Part shown: positions 15,056 through 24,793 of the stretch, one piece after another
Numbering within the stretch: the first letter of the stretch is position 1
Layout: each line of letters opens with the position of its first letter
Assembly (NCBI GenBank): GCA_005784505.1
Contig: VCAZ01000134.1
Location: 1,141,397 to 1,205,396 of the forward strand
Length of the DNA: 64,000 nucleotides
Source of the DNA: Bagarius yarrelli
Taxonomy: Eukaryota; Chordata; Actinopteri; Siluriformes; Sisoridae
Reading direction: 5' to 3'
Notes under the pieces: generated by a model
What the model saw: the letters and a program-made list of their open reading frames with translations, nothing else
Databases searched by the model: none
Told to the model about the DNA's origin: nothing
Translations under genes and position numbers: made by a program

Positions 15056-15769
15056 GATTGGTGCTTTCAGGTAGGACAGGTTTAGACCAGGAAGAGGGAA
15101 GGACAGACTAGTATTGCAGCTTATTAGTCCTTTGTAATCATCAAAACACTTCTTGGAAGCTTAAACTAAACGTCTATTAGAGATCCAGGACTTTTCCCAT
15201 CACCAGAACTGCACAGCAACAGAATTAGAAACTGGGTTACACAAAGCCTGTTAATGAAACATTATAAGCGCTTTATTACTCTGGAAAAAACCCTTTAAAA
15301 AGCTACTTTTACAAGTTTATGACTGCGAAACATTTTAGATAGTATGTATTAATGGTAATAACATTGATTAATCAACACAACACGAGCCAAAATTACTTCT
15401 AAATTAAGGTATTGGATTGCTAACCAGAAGATTGTGGGTTCTATTCCCAGCACTACCAAGCTCCCACCGCTGGGCCCCTGAGCCAGGCCCCCCAACCCCT
15501 AACTGCTCAGTTGTATAAAAGAGATAAATGTAAGGGATAAATGTAATGCCGTCAATGTTAATCCAGCTAAGTTTTTACACCGCATTTATTACCCCACAAC
15601 AAACTAAAGGCGAATGTTACAACGTGTGAAAGTTTCACCTCGCTAATATTTATTTACCGGCTGTGAAAGTGTCAACCGTTTGTCCATACAAACAACACGA
15701 CCGTCTGTTTTAACGTAACATGTGTTTACAATAAACCAAAAAAAAATACGTTTTACCGTCGACCGCCAT
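2421..15769 (-). CDS. samd10: SAM domain-containing protein 10 (SAMD10), complete, 5 coding exons
   Basis: Small cytoplasmic protein with one sterile alpha motif; its molecular role is poorly known, and SAM domains usually mediate protein-protein association. Coding exons in transcript order: 15769-15757, 12852-12671, 7106-6938, 3238-3098, 2443-2421. All introns are GT-AG and phases agree, giving 175 aa. Exon 2 carries FSFCR and LTWHECRG followed by KLLQQPGTEALQ; exon 3 carries YHTSP, RPVVLWSQQDVCRWLKKHCP and HAIT; exon 4 carries RALLRLNSEKLERMGL. All match SAMD10. The SAM domain spans about residues 88-156. The last exon adds only GTYGNLS, comparable to the mammalian tail ASFGKMS. The start is the only in-frame ATG in exon 1 (GGCATGG, good context), which gives an N-terminus MAVDAAS about 27 residues shorter than human (202 aa). 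An upstream, spliced start cannot be excluded. Confidence 0.9.
4755..4835 (-). mobile_element. SINE fragment (3' tail only)
   Basis: The plus strand reads a tandem of acattt followed by the reverse complement of the tail seen in full SINE copies of this window (ATAAGGGCGTCTGCCAAATG type). Only the tail is left. It lies in samd10 intron 4, counted from the 3' side between exons 3 and 4. Confidence 0.6.
5318..5635 (+). repeat. Interspersed fish repeat with microsatellite head
   Basis: The repeat starts with CCAT/CTAT tetranucleotides and continues with TCTATACCCG, then CAGGGATCTGCTGGAG, CACCAATTAACCTAACATAC, TTTTTGGACTATAGAAGGAA and AACATGCCAACTCCATACAG. The same ordered blocks recur at 9505-9765 and 16566-16820, and on the other strand at 22340-22670. 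It belongs to a very common teleost repeat that I recognise but cannot name with certainty. Confidence 0.75.
6240..6587. mobile_element. hAT-type non-autonomous DNA transposon with 8-bp target duplication
   Basis: A 332-bp element (6248-6579) flanked by an exact 8-bp direct repeat CACTAGTA at 6240-6247 and 6580-6587. Its ends are inverted repeats: CAGAGGTTTCCAAC on the left and, read inward on the other strand, CAGCAGTTCCCAAC on the right (12 of 15 terminal bases agree). CAG-starting termini and 8-bp duplications are hallmarks of hAT elements. It has no open frame, so it would have been moved in trans. It lies in a samd10 intron and directly abuts a SINE. Confidence 0.8.
6588..6780 (-). mobile_element. 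tRNA-derived SINE
   Basis: Reverse-oriented copy. The plus strand begins with the complement of the tail (acatttacggcatttgcc, then agagcgacttacatt) and ends with the complement of a B-box-like region (gaatcgaaccc) and a tRNA-like head. It contains an internal T-rich run and sits against the hAT-type element on its left. Confidence 0.75.
7262..7291. repeat. (TA)n microsatellite
   Basis: Short alternating TA run in a samd10 intron, about 160 bp upstream of the SAM-domain exon on the minus strand. Confidence 0.7.
9013..9061. repeat. (CTGT)/(CTAT)n microsatellite
   Basis: CTGT repeats change into CTAT repeats with one ATAT interruption. Intronic in samd10. Confidence 0.9.
9505..9765 (+). repeat. 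Interspersed fish repeat with microsatellite head (copy 2)
   Basis: About 70 bp of CCAT/CCGT tetranucleotides is followed by TTATTGTCTGCTTATCCTTA, the GATCAGCTGGAGCC block and a 3' part with TTTTTGGACTGTGGGAGGAA. The block order is the same as in the copy at 5318-5635. Confidence 0.75.
11455..11950. mobile_element. Decayed DNA-transposon relic, possibly pogo/Tigger-like
   Basis: The right end reads inward on the minus strand as TACAGGGGTGCCTTGACC followed by CTCATAACTCAAACTACTCG. This resembles the ends of pogo/Tigger-type elements (TACAGTGGTRCCTTG, then runs about losing and regaining 'acgag'). The left side repeats related words (ATTTACGAGCTG, TTTGAGTTGCGAGC). No intact inverted repeat pair or transposase frame is left. 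The family call is tentative. Confidence 0.4.
14594..14627. repeat. (TG)/(TA)n microsatellite
   Basis: TG repeats change into TA repeats. Intronic in samd10. Confidence 0.85.
15003..15050. repeat. (GAGT)n(GT)n microsatellite
   Basis: Five GAGT units run directly into about 14 GT units. Intronic in samd10, about 700 bp downstream of its first coding exon. Confidence 0.95.
15405..15550 (+). mobile_element. tRNA-derived SINE, head-side copy
   Basis: The segment TTGGATTGCTAACCAGAAGA with GTGGGTTCTATTCCCAGCAC is a B-box-like tRNA-derived region, followed by the body motif CTGAGCCAGGCC and TGCTCAGTTGTATAAAA. The typical tail is short or absent. Confidence 0.65.
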
Positions 15770-16045
15770 GCCATCGATCCGTCTGCAATTCCTCTTGGTG
15801 AAAAAGTTATAAGATGTAATAATATCCCATTCCGCGCTGCACGACCCGTAGCTTTCGCACCGATTTTCCGGCTCCGCTCGCTTCGCTTTTTGCGCTGTGC
15901 AGGCGCGCGACTGAGAACAGAAGAATGTCAGCGCGCCGAGGAAACCGCACGCGCTGTTGGCCCCGCCCTTTCTAGCACAGGTGACAGCGACGTCAATCAA
16001 CAGACGAGGCGAACGTCTTCGCGCGCGAGAAATTCCTGATTAAAC
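15770..16045 (-). promoter_or_regulatory. CpG-rich candidate samd10 promoter and 5' UTR
   Basis: CpG dinucleotides are dense here, in contrast with the AT-rich surroundings (GGCGCGCGACTG, CAGCGCGCCGAGG, GCACGCGCTG, TCGCGCGCGAG). A CCCCGCCC box (Sp1-type) lies near 15961 and a CRE-like GACGTCA near 15990. The stretch ends at the first coding exon of samd10 (ATG at 15769, donor GTAAAA just after 15757), so it fits a minus-strand CpG-island promoter with its 5' UTR. No transcription start can be read from sequence alone. Confidence 0.6.
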
Positions 16046-16134
16046 CGAATCATGGTGGCCTGTTTGTGTTTGGCAGGAAAAGAAATTAACGAATGTCTTT
16101 ATTGTCATTGTAACGTGTGCCACGAAATTAAAAA

Positions 16135-16410
16135 TAGGGCGGTGGTGGCTCAAATGATTAAGGTGCTGAGTTGCTGATGTGGAGACCAGAACGACCTGGG
16201 TTCAAGCCCCACCACCGCCAGCTGTTGATCTTAAGACCAGAAACGCTTGTGTTCAAGCCCCACCACCAGCAAGCCTAATGGGTCCTTGAGCAAGACCCTC
16301 AACCCTTCCTCCTCCAGAGGTGCTGTATCATAGCTGACCCTGTGCTCTGACCCCCTCTTACTAAGATGGGATTTGTAAAAAAGTATATGTGACAAAATAA
16401 AGGCATTTAC
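16135..16410 (+). mobile_element. tRNA-derived SINE, second family
   Basis: An A-box-like GGTGGCTCAAATGATTAAGG and B-box-like GGTTCAAGCCCC head, partly duplicated, is followed by GGGTCCTTGAGCAAGACCC, TGCTGTATCATAGCTGACCC and CTTACTAAGATGGGAT. This body and tail differ from the SINEs that end in GTCTGCCAAATG. Other copies lie near 49089-49334 and 53990-54240. Confidence 0.75.
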
Positions 16411-16565
16411 AAAAACTGCCAATCATATAGAACCAAAAAACAGCATAAATAAAATAACAAACCTTTAACATCTCTTTGGAGACACTGACAATCATCGACA
16501 TGACAATTTTAAATTATTATAGGAATCAGCTTTTTATTTAGTGACTTCCAATCTTCCAATCTCTT

Positions 16566-16820
16566 TTTCATTCATTCATTCATTCATCTTCTATACCCGC
16601 CTGTTCCCTATTTCCATATCCCAGCCGTCTCTAAAAGGGGCGAAGGGCAGGAGAAGTACACCTTGGACAAGTCGCCAGTCCATCACTGGGACTATGGGCA
16701 ATTTAGAATCACCAATTAACCTAACATACATGTTATTGGACTGTGGGAGAAAACCGGAGTAAACCAACGCAAACATGGGGAGAACATGCAGAACGTGCTA
16801 ACGACCGTGCTGCCCCATTT
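16566..16820 (+). repeat. Interspersed fish repeat with microsatellite head (copy 3)
   Basis: (CATT)n head, then CTTCTATACCCGCCTGTTCC, AATCACCAATTAACCTAACA, TTATTGGACTGTGGGAGAAA and GAACATGCAGAACGTGC. The block order is as in the copy at 5318-5635. Confidence 0.75.
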
Positions 16821-17995
16821 TTAGCGTTGTTTACTGAAATTAACTTAATTGAGGTTTTATGTTGTTAAAAATATAATATATAAATATTGAATACTAGTAA
16901 CAATCATTTTTGAGGAAAAAAATGTAGCCTGGACAAAAAAAATTCACTGGGATTTATAACAACTGAAATAGTTCTATTAAATTACTTCTATCTTTTTGTC
17001 ATTGCTGAACAGGAATAAAAAAGATGGAATATAATCTATACACACAATTAATGTATTCGTTTTCAGACTAGACGTAGGAGTTGCTATGTAATATCCTGAA
17101 CAATGTTTTCATGAATTCACCCTGTATCTAGTCACATCTTTCAGGAAACAGTCCTATAAATGTGCCCACCCATAGGCTGTAATTAAATTACTTAAATACT
17201 CATGTAGGATTTTTGTAAAGTAACACTGTGAATACAAAAGCGTATAAAGGAAATAAACAGGCGAATCCATGTATTAAATAGGACTTTATATTCATTACCC
17301 ACATTAAAATGTTTCCTTGTATAAAAAGATTAATAAACCAATCATTTTAGTCATCCTAGTTATTGTCCTCATTATAATAAAGTTTGTAGATTACTAACAC
17401 CACCACATGTATTATTACTGCTAGTTTGCTATTGTAGTTGCATCTTGGTAGGACTAACATTTATCCGTGAACTGTTTATTTCATGTTTTTATATTGTACA
17501 CAAGTTTAGAACGGAAATGATTTATCATAATTTTAATTTTCATCTATAAAATGCTTAGTGACGGGGTTCTTTGTTAAAAGGCTAATATAAATAAAATGAA
17601 ATGGAATAAAGTATAATTTTACGAACTAAGATTAAGATCGAAAGTGCTTCAACTGTCCTTTTGGACTTTTCTGTTGTTTTTCACACATCCCAGAAAAAAC
17701 AACTGGAAAGGGAAGTGTTAACTCTAAACTGTTCTAGGTGTATGTGTGCATGGTGATGGCAGTGGGTTTATTTCCCCTGCAACCACGTTCCTCACTTAGT
17801 TAAAATAAATAATAAAATACTAGAATTATATATTAGTTATTAATGTAAAAGTATGTTATTTAGTAACTACAAAGAAAACCCTAAAAAGTAGAGTGAGATA
17901 TCTGGACCAGAAACAGTTTTCGTATATAAGGATTGATTTTTAGTTATTATTTTGTCAAAGAATATTTACACAGTTAAATAAGCTTGTGTATTGCC

Positions 17996-18030
17996 AATCG
18001 ATCAATCAATCAATCAATCAATCAATCAAT
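17996..18030. repeat. (CAAT)n microsatellite
   Basis: About eight CAAT units in the samd10-emilin3 intergenic interval. Confidence 0.9.
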
Positions 18031-19018
18031 TAAGCAATCAAGAAACGTTAGTGTCTTTTCAACCATATATAGCAGATGCAGTACACAGTAAAATAACATG
18101 TTTTCCCAGAATTACACAAAACAGCAAAGAATTACATTAAACAAAGAACAACACAGAGCTAAGGACTTGGTCATTTAAACAAAACCCATTCATACTTTTA
18201 AACTTTTTCCTGTGATCGTTATTCAATGCCAAGTCTAACTCTTACCATACCAGGTGGCTTAGGGTGTAACACACTTCCTCCAAAACACAAAACACTCTAT
18301 TTTGTGTGCACACATTTATTTGAACCGCTGCCCTTACAACATCACGGCATAGCTGGAAATAATAGAAGGAATGTTTACAGGTGTGTAGTAAATAATAAGA
18401 TAGTATCTATAAATAAAACTCATTAAACAACATTACAATTTTGATATCATACTAATTTGACTTGGTTAATTTCTTGTCTATTAAAATGTGCATTTAGAAG
18501 CTGCAACAGTTGAAAATCTGGCCACATAGATGATGTATGAATAGAATGGAATGGAATAAAATGCTTTTTTTTGTGATTGTACTGTTGTACAGCGAGATAA
18601 GCACTTTTTCTTTAAAGCAATGTATGCAATAAACACAGATGATAAAGAAGCACTTAAACCTGGTGGAAATGCTGTAAATGCTGTAAATGTAACCGGATAG
18701 GATGTAAATGTAAGCGTAGAAAATGCGCATATAGAATGAGTCAGATGTATTAATATATGTAATGTAAACAGATATAAATGTGCAAGTAGAAATGAGACAG
18801 ATATACAATAAATAGAGATGAAATGTATATCGCTTGTATACAGATATACAGGTGTATAACAGATAGGAAGTGTAACTTGTGCAACTATCGGTGTACTGAT
18901 ATACAATATGGCACTATGTACAACTGGTGCAAATGGTGAGTAAAGTAGTTAATACTGTGTGGACAGGAAACTGTTTTGGAAAACTCTCCTCAAAACAGTC
19001 ATACACTTGAGTGTAGTA

Positions 19019-19021
19019 TCC

Positions 19022-19111
<90 letters not shown>
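19019..19111. repeat. (CTAT)n microsatellite, about 23 units
   Basis: An uninterrupted tetranucleotide array, followed 35-150 bp later by a reverse-oriented fragment of the common fish repeat (AGCTGGGATAGGCTCCAGCA near 19182). Confidence 0.97.
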
Positions 19112-19144
19112 GTATTCTTAAGGTTAACTGAAATAAATAATACT

Positions 19145-19280
19145 TGTTCCAGGTTGTACCTCTGCCTTTCACCTAATAACAGCTGGGATAGGCTCCAGCA
19201 AATCCCTGCAACCCTGATTAGAAATAAGTGGGTATAGTGGATAGATGGAAGGATGGCTGTATAGATGGATGGAGGAGCCA
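19145..19280 (-). repeat. Fragment of the fish repeat with microsatellite head
   Basis: The plus strand reads CTGGGATAGGCTCCAGCAAA and CCCTGATTAGAAATAAGTGG, then ends in GATAGATG-type tetranucleotides. This is the reverse orientation of the copy at 5318-5635. Confidence 0.65.
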
Positions 19281-19534
19281 GCTCAAATACAGGCATATTA
19301 CACATGCTAAATTGTTTCTCTTGCAAGATTTGGCCATTTGATCAGGTCCGATTACTTTCTGAATGTGCAGCTTACCGGACAGTAATAGTCCTTATTAGTT
19401 TGGAAGAGCACACTTAATTTACCCAATCAGAACCAAGTAAGAGTGTTGATGCTATTTCTTTATCCATAATAAAGGTGTCTGTTTCTGCATATGAATTTAG
19501 ATATGCATTGATTTAATTTGCATCTGGTTATTCG

Positions 19535-19675
19535 AGCCCCACTGCTGCCAGTCTGCCACTGTTGGGTCATTAAACAAGACCGTTAACCCTTTCTGCTCCG
19601 GCGCTGTATCATAGCTGACCCTGCGCTCTGACCCCAACTTACTAAGTTAAGGGCATGCGAAAAAAACATTTTTTT
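19535..19675 (+). mobile_element. SINE fragment, second family
   Basis: B-box-like TTCGAGCCCC followed by the family words GGTCATTAAACAAGACC, GCGCTGTATCATAGCTGACC and CTGACCCCAACTTACTAAG, ending in an A/T-rich tail. Confidence 0.65.
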
Positions 19676-20616
19676 TTTACTGTGCTGTAGAGTTTATGTG
19701 CAAATGAAGACAGTAACTATATTATATACAGATAGTAGAAACTGCTTATCGAAACATGAACGACTCAAAGACTGAGGATCAGGACAAAATTTAGCACAAT
19801 TAAACAAAGTAAACTGAGCCCTTAGTCCAAAAAACAAATAATGTTGGTGGTTAAAAAAAGATGTATCGGATTAGAAAGAAAACACAGGGTGTCCGGTAGT
19901 ATTGATTTATTACAATCATGTGTTTGGTGCATGTTAATAAAAAGTGTGTTCTGCCTGGAGTTTTTCCCCGTAAACAGCTATACAGAATAATGAGCATAAG
20001 TAACATATTTAACATGAATAATATATTACAAGCTATTTAGGGTTGATATTGGTGTAGTTGGTGTCAAAAACTTTGCTAATTTTATAAAAGGTTTTTTAAC
20101 CCTTTAGACCCTACAATAGAACTACTTCGCCAGAATATACTTTAGTATTTTTGCTTGCTGTGATGTCAAACCTCCAATTGTGTTTTTTATTGCTTATCAG
20201 GACTGGCTGATGGCTGTGGATGCACAATGTGAGAATCAAGTTGTTCTTTAATTCAGAGAATGCAGTTCCTAGGCGCCCCCTGGTGTTAACTATTTTTATT
20301 ACCAGTTTAGGATCAAACCCAAGAATTTCTGTCACATGTACTGTATTTTCTTGTGGATAATTTGACTCAGCTGCATCAGCCATTATACATTGCCTCTGTA
20401 GCAAAGGGAGGGTTAAGGGAGGTCTTTTCTCAAGAACCCAACAACAACAGATAGTCAGTGCAGGGGCTCGAATCTCAAGCTTTTAACCTACAAACAGGGC
20501 TCTTGATCATTTAAGCCACCTCTACTGGTCTATAAGTATATTGTTTATTTTTACGCAGTATTGTTCTGGTTGAGTTTTTTTTTTAAGATAGTAGCATGGC
20601 ATGGTGTCTTCATATG

Positions 20617-20790
20617 ATATGGAAAAGTGGTAGCCAAGTGGTTAAGGTGTTGGACTACCCACTGTAAGAACGGGGTTTTGATTTCCAGTACGACCAAGTT
20701 TCCACTGGTGGGCCCGTGACCAAGGCCCTTAACCCATAATTGCTTAGCTTTGGATAAGGGTGTCTGCCAAATGCCATAAATGTAAACGTG
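20617..20790 (+). mobile_element. tRNA-derived SINE
   Basis: Head with AGTGGTAGCCAAGTGGTTAA and GGTTTTGATTTCCAG, body with GGGCCCGTGACCAAGGCCC, tail TTTGGATAAGGGTGTCTGCC followed by AAATGCCATAAATGTAAA. This is a full-length member of the first family. Confidence 0.8.
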
Positions 20791-22339
20791 TCTGCAAACA
20801 AATTAGCACGTCAAATAAAATAGGACAAATCCGCAGACAAAAAAAGAGAAAATTATTCATTAAAACATTCATTCCAGACAGATACACCAATGTATTAGAA
20901 AACTATAACCTGAGTGGGAATTACAATGTAATATGAGTCTAATCAGAAAAGGAGACCCTTATTTTCAGAAAGATGCAGTCAAATTCTTTAGGGAATTCTC
21001 CTGCATCTGTGATATTTAGGGCCTCTGGATGGATTACTTCATTCGGTTAACATCTTTGTTGATGGGATTTTCATCAAGTAATGGACCATATAATAGACAG
21101 CATCACATTACTAATCAAGCCTATAATTTTACCTATACTGTATTTGACATAAGACCAAATATTGTTTAACATCTACCACCCGGGTAACGCAAAAGTGAGA
21201 CTATGTTAAATATTTCATCTCCCAGGGTCTGTGACACTAGTAAAAATATTATTATACCAGTTTACCTACAAAAAAATATATAAATTCTTTATTTTATAGA
21301 ATGTAAATGTTTTGCTGTAATGTTTTGCTGTGTATATCTGAAAGCTGTTAGAAGTTATGCAAAGCAACTCCCTTTACAAAGTAATACAATAAAGGTACCT
21401 TTTTGTTTTTGCATCATTAGATTGTCATTAATCTATGCTAAGATCTGTAAAACGTACTGTACTTACAGTAAATAATGTAAAAAAACATTAGCTATTGCCA
21501 GACACATCACAATTCTTGATGTGCATTTTTACACACTCAGCAGTTTGTATCTTTTTTGGCAGCAATTTGGAAAGAAAGCTTAATGCATTTTTAAAATGTT
21601 GTTATTTGCCCATTTTTAACCCCAGCTTAAAACTTCCTAATGTAATAAGTTATCATGAATTAAGCAAGACATTGCTACTCATCTATAATAATAAAAAAAC
21701 ATTCAGTGTTTAGGAATAAGGTGCTAACAAAGCAGCTATTTTAAAGATATTAGCCGCATCAGTCCTTATCAGTCCCTTTACTGTCCCCTTTAATACCTTT
21801 TCACCCCTCATCCTCCTCTAAATGTAAATGTTATAAGATTCCTGGAAAAGCACTCATTTTAATATACAATTCTATTGCAGTACACAGATAAAAGAAGCCT
21901 CATCTTCTAGAGTGGTGTAGGAAGTAAATCTTGGAGTATTGATCGCACAGCAGGGCGTTAGATGTCGAAATTTTGAAAAAGGTCTCCAGAGAACTTAACG
22001 CTAAACCCATTCAATTTAAAGCCTTTAATGGAATATCATCTGGGTTGTGTTGAATATGTAGAAAAACTACAACTGCTTTTCCTGCTACGGGGATGAAGGC
22101 ACTCTAAATCAGAAAGTTTGTATTAACTATTCATTTAACCGGGGTTGCTGATTGACATATCTGTATATCTCTTTTGTAATCTGTGCCCCTTTGATAGGTA
22201 CATAGAGCCAGGCTGTTGAACCTAATTGTGTGCAATGAGAGACTTTCTGTTCCTTGCTGAGGTTTGGCAAGCTCCCAGCTGTCCTTTAACACTGCAGGCC
22301 AGGAATTGAAAATTATTTTTTGCATGAGTTTGCATGATT

Positions 22340-22670
22340 TCCTGGTGTTTGTGTGGGTTTACTTTGGGTACTCCGGTTTCCTCTTACAGTCCAAAAACAT
22401 GTATTTTAGGTTGATTGGTGATTCTAAATTGCCCATAGGAGTGAGTGTGAGGGTGTGTGATTGTTTGTCTGTATGTTGGACTAGCAACCTGTCCAGGATG
22501 ACCCCTGCCTTTCGCCCAGTGACAGCTGGGAGAGAATCCAGGAGATCCCAGTGACCCTGATTAGAAATAAGCCAATGAGCCAATAAGTCAATAAGACCGT
22601 GGATAGATGGATGGATAGAGGGAGGGATGGAGAGATAGATAGATGGATAAATGGATGGATGGATAAATGG
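22340..22670 (-). repeat. Interspersed fish repeat with microsatellite head (copy 4, reversed)
   Basis: The plus strand reads TACTCCGGTTTCCTCTTAC, CCAAAAACATGTATTTTAGG, TTTCGCCCAGTGACAGCTGG and CCCTGATTAGAAATAAGCC, then ends in GATG/GATA tetranucleotides at 22600-22670. The tetranucleotide head is therefore kept in the reversed copy. Confidence 0.8.
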
Positions 22671-22956
22671 GAACCAGACACAGAATTGAACTGAGCATAA
22701 AAATCTCATTGATTTATTGTAGGGTGTCCGAGCTTTTCAGAGAAACCCTTCTCAGGAACTTCTATTAAAGGTAAATTCATATTAGTTAGGGTTTAGTAGT
22801 TTAGATGATTTTAAAATGCTAGTTCACCAATCCACCAGAGGTCCATTATACACAACACTGTTTAATGTCAAAGACTCAAAGGTTGTCTTTATTGAACAAA
22901 GAAACAGAAAGACAGGAAGTTTCAGCACTGTAATTGTTCTCCGTTACTGCTAAGTG

Positions 22957-23140
22957 GTGGGGAAGTGGTGGCTCATGGTTAAGGTGTTGGATTACCAACC
23001 CGAAGGTTGTGGGTTCGATTCCTGGCAAACCACCACTGTTGGACCCCTGAGCAGGGCCCTCAACCCCCAATTGCTCAGTTGTCTAACAAGGAATGTTGTA
23101 AGTCGCTCTGGATAAGGGTGTCTGCCAAATGCTGTAAATG
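22957..23140 (+). mobile_element. tRNA-derived SINE, near full length
   Basis: The clearest copy of the first SINE family. It has an A-box region GTGGTGGCTCATGGTTAAGG, a B-box GGTTCGATTCC, body CCCTGAGCAGGGCCCTCAAC and TTGCTCAGTTGT, and the fish LINE2-type tail TAAGTCGCTCTGGATAAGGG followed by TGTCTGCCAAATGCTGTAAA. It is RNA polymerase III-derived in origin; nothing shows that it is active. Confidence 0.85.
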
Positions 23141-23275
23141 ATAACAGGCTTAAATAAGCTATAAACATGGCTGTTGCTGTGTCTAATGTTTGGTAAAAAC
23201 ATTGCTAGTTTAAGTTTTAAACAAATAAAGAAAGTTAAGGCATTTTCTGCCAAAAGAATTAACCTTTTGTTGAAC

Positions 23276-23298
23276 ACACATACACACACACACACACT
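23276..23298. repeat. (CA)n microsatellite
   Basis: Short CA run with one TACA interruption. Confidence 0.85.
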
Positions 23299-24793
23299 TT
23301 TGTTCGAATCTTCCTGCTCTTCTTTCTCTAACCCAAGGCGCATCTCATTTCTTCTCTTCTCTTTCTCCGTAACTAATGTCTTTCTTTCACGTTTGTCTAA
23401 AATCAAAGTCGGATTTAGACAAAGACAATCAGGCAACAGAAACGTATCATCGCTGGAACAGACGTCCACCGTAGGTTCTGCTAATTATCTCTTTGTTACA
23501 CGTTAAAGACAAAGCCCACAATACATGTTTGTTAGCTACAAATAGATATACAAAAATTTGCACATAAGACGTAATTTTTATACATATTTAACATGGCTGG
23601 TGTTTTCCGTTTTCCATTGTCAACGGTACGAGGGTGAAACACAGAGTGAACTTGTGATGAATGATAAACAAGTTAAGCAGGTGAGGAAGAGGAAATATAA
23701 TATGGGTAAATAGAAAGAGAAAGCCTACTGTTATCTTTGCAGCTTATAATGTTATCCATGTGAACTAAAAACACTTTCACTGTAATCACTAAAGACTAAA
23801 TATAAAGATAAAGAAGTTAAACAGTGTTTTAATAAATATGTCTATTAAATTAAATAAAATGCAATAAGCGGCACAATCAAACTATACAAGCGCAATTCAA
23901 CTATACTTTATGCTATAAAGCGTTCTTTACTCTATAGCTACTTTAAAGGAACAATACCCACTGCAAAAAACATTATTTCTTTTGTATCAACACCATGGAA
24001 CATTTGGTATAACATACCACCTTCCCAAGTTTGTGATTCTAAAACCAGACGAGAAAAACTTCTCCAGGATTGTTTTTTTTTTTTTTACAAGTCGCCTGTT
24101 CTACTATTGCTATATGTGTATTTTATTATTTCCTGAGGAAAGAGGAGGAGGAGCAGCAGGAGGACGAAGCCAGTTAGTTAGCTGAAACAAATACAGAAAA
24201 CATAACATGTTCTTAGTCATGACTCAGCTAGTCAGATGTACGATCACTTCGGATGCTACACACAATTTTTATCAATAAAAAATTCCCAGAGTTGCTAATT
24301 TAAGTCATGCTTTTGAAAATTTTACAAGGCATTGTTACAGAAATACAAACACTGATTCAAATTCAATAAAAATGCCAAAGACAACTTTTATCTATCTTCT
24401 AAAGTCGCTATGTCGTTCTTATTAAAAGACAAATTTAAATGAACTATACATACAAGACAAGGATCATACAACTACAAGCAATAGCACAGAACACACACAC
24501 CGGACAATGTCAAACACTTGACAAAGGGGTTTTCAAAAAACAGGACCTTTATACAAGTGCTCACTTTCCCCCAGGTGCAAATAGTCATGTGACATGGTGA
24601 TTGTTGTGGCCAGGTGCTGTGCAGTGGCTGATGGGTATTTATTGTAATTCTGCACCTTTAGCACTTAACTGACAGGCACCCGCTGGAAAGTTAAATAAAG
24701 CTATTTCAACCTGACAGTATTCAGGTTACCTGACATATTTATATTCTCTATCCCTTTCTTCAGTAAATAAAATCAGATTAGACACCATTCCCA

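Noticed and set aside
18481..18906. Minus-strand 141-codon open frame
   Set aside because: Hydrophobic, Tyr/Ile/Ser-rich low-complexity translation of AT-rich DNA with no splice or family support.
20111..20404. Minus-strand 97-codon open frame
   Set aside because: No recognisable domain and no neighbouring exon. The DNA resembles ordinary intergenic or repeat sequence.
22957..23050. Possible tRNA gene (A- and B-box-like sequences)
   Set aside because: The head is fused to a SINE body and LINE-type tail, recurs many times in the window and does not fold into a complete cloverleaf.
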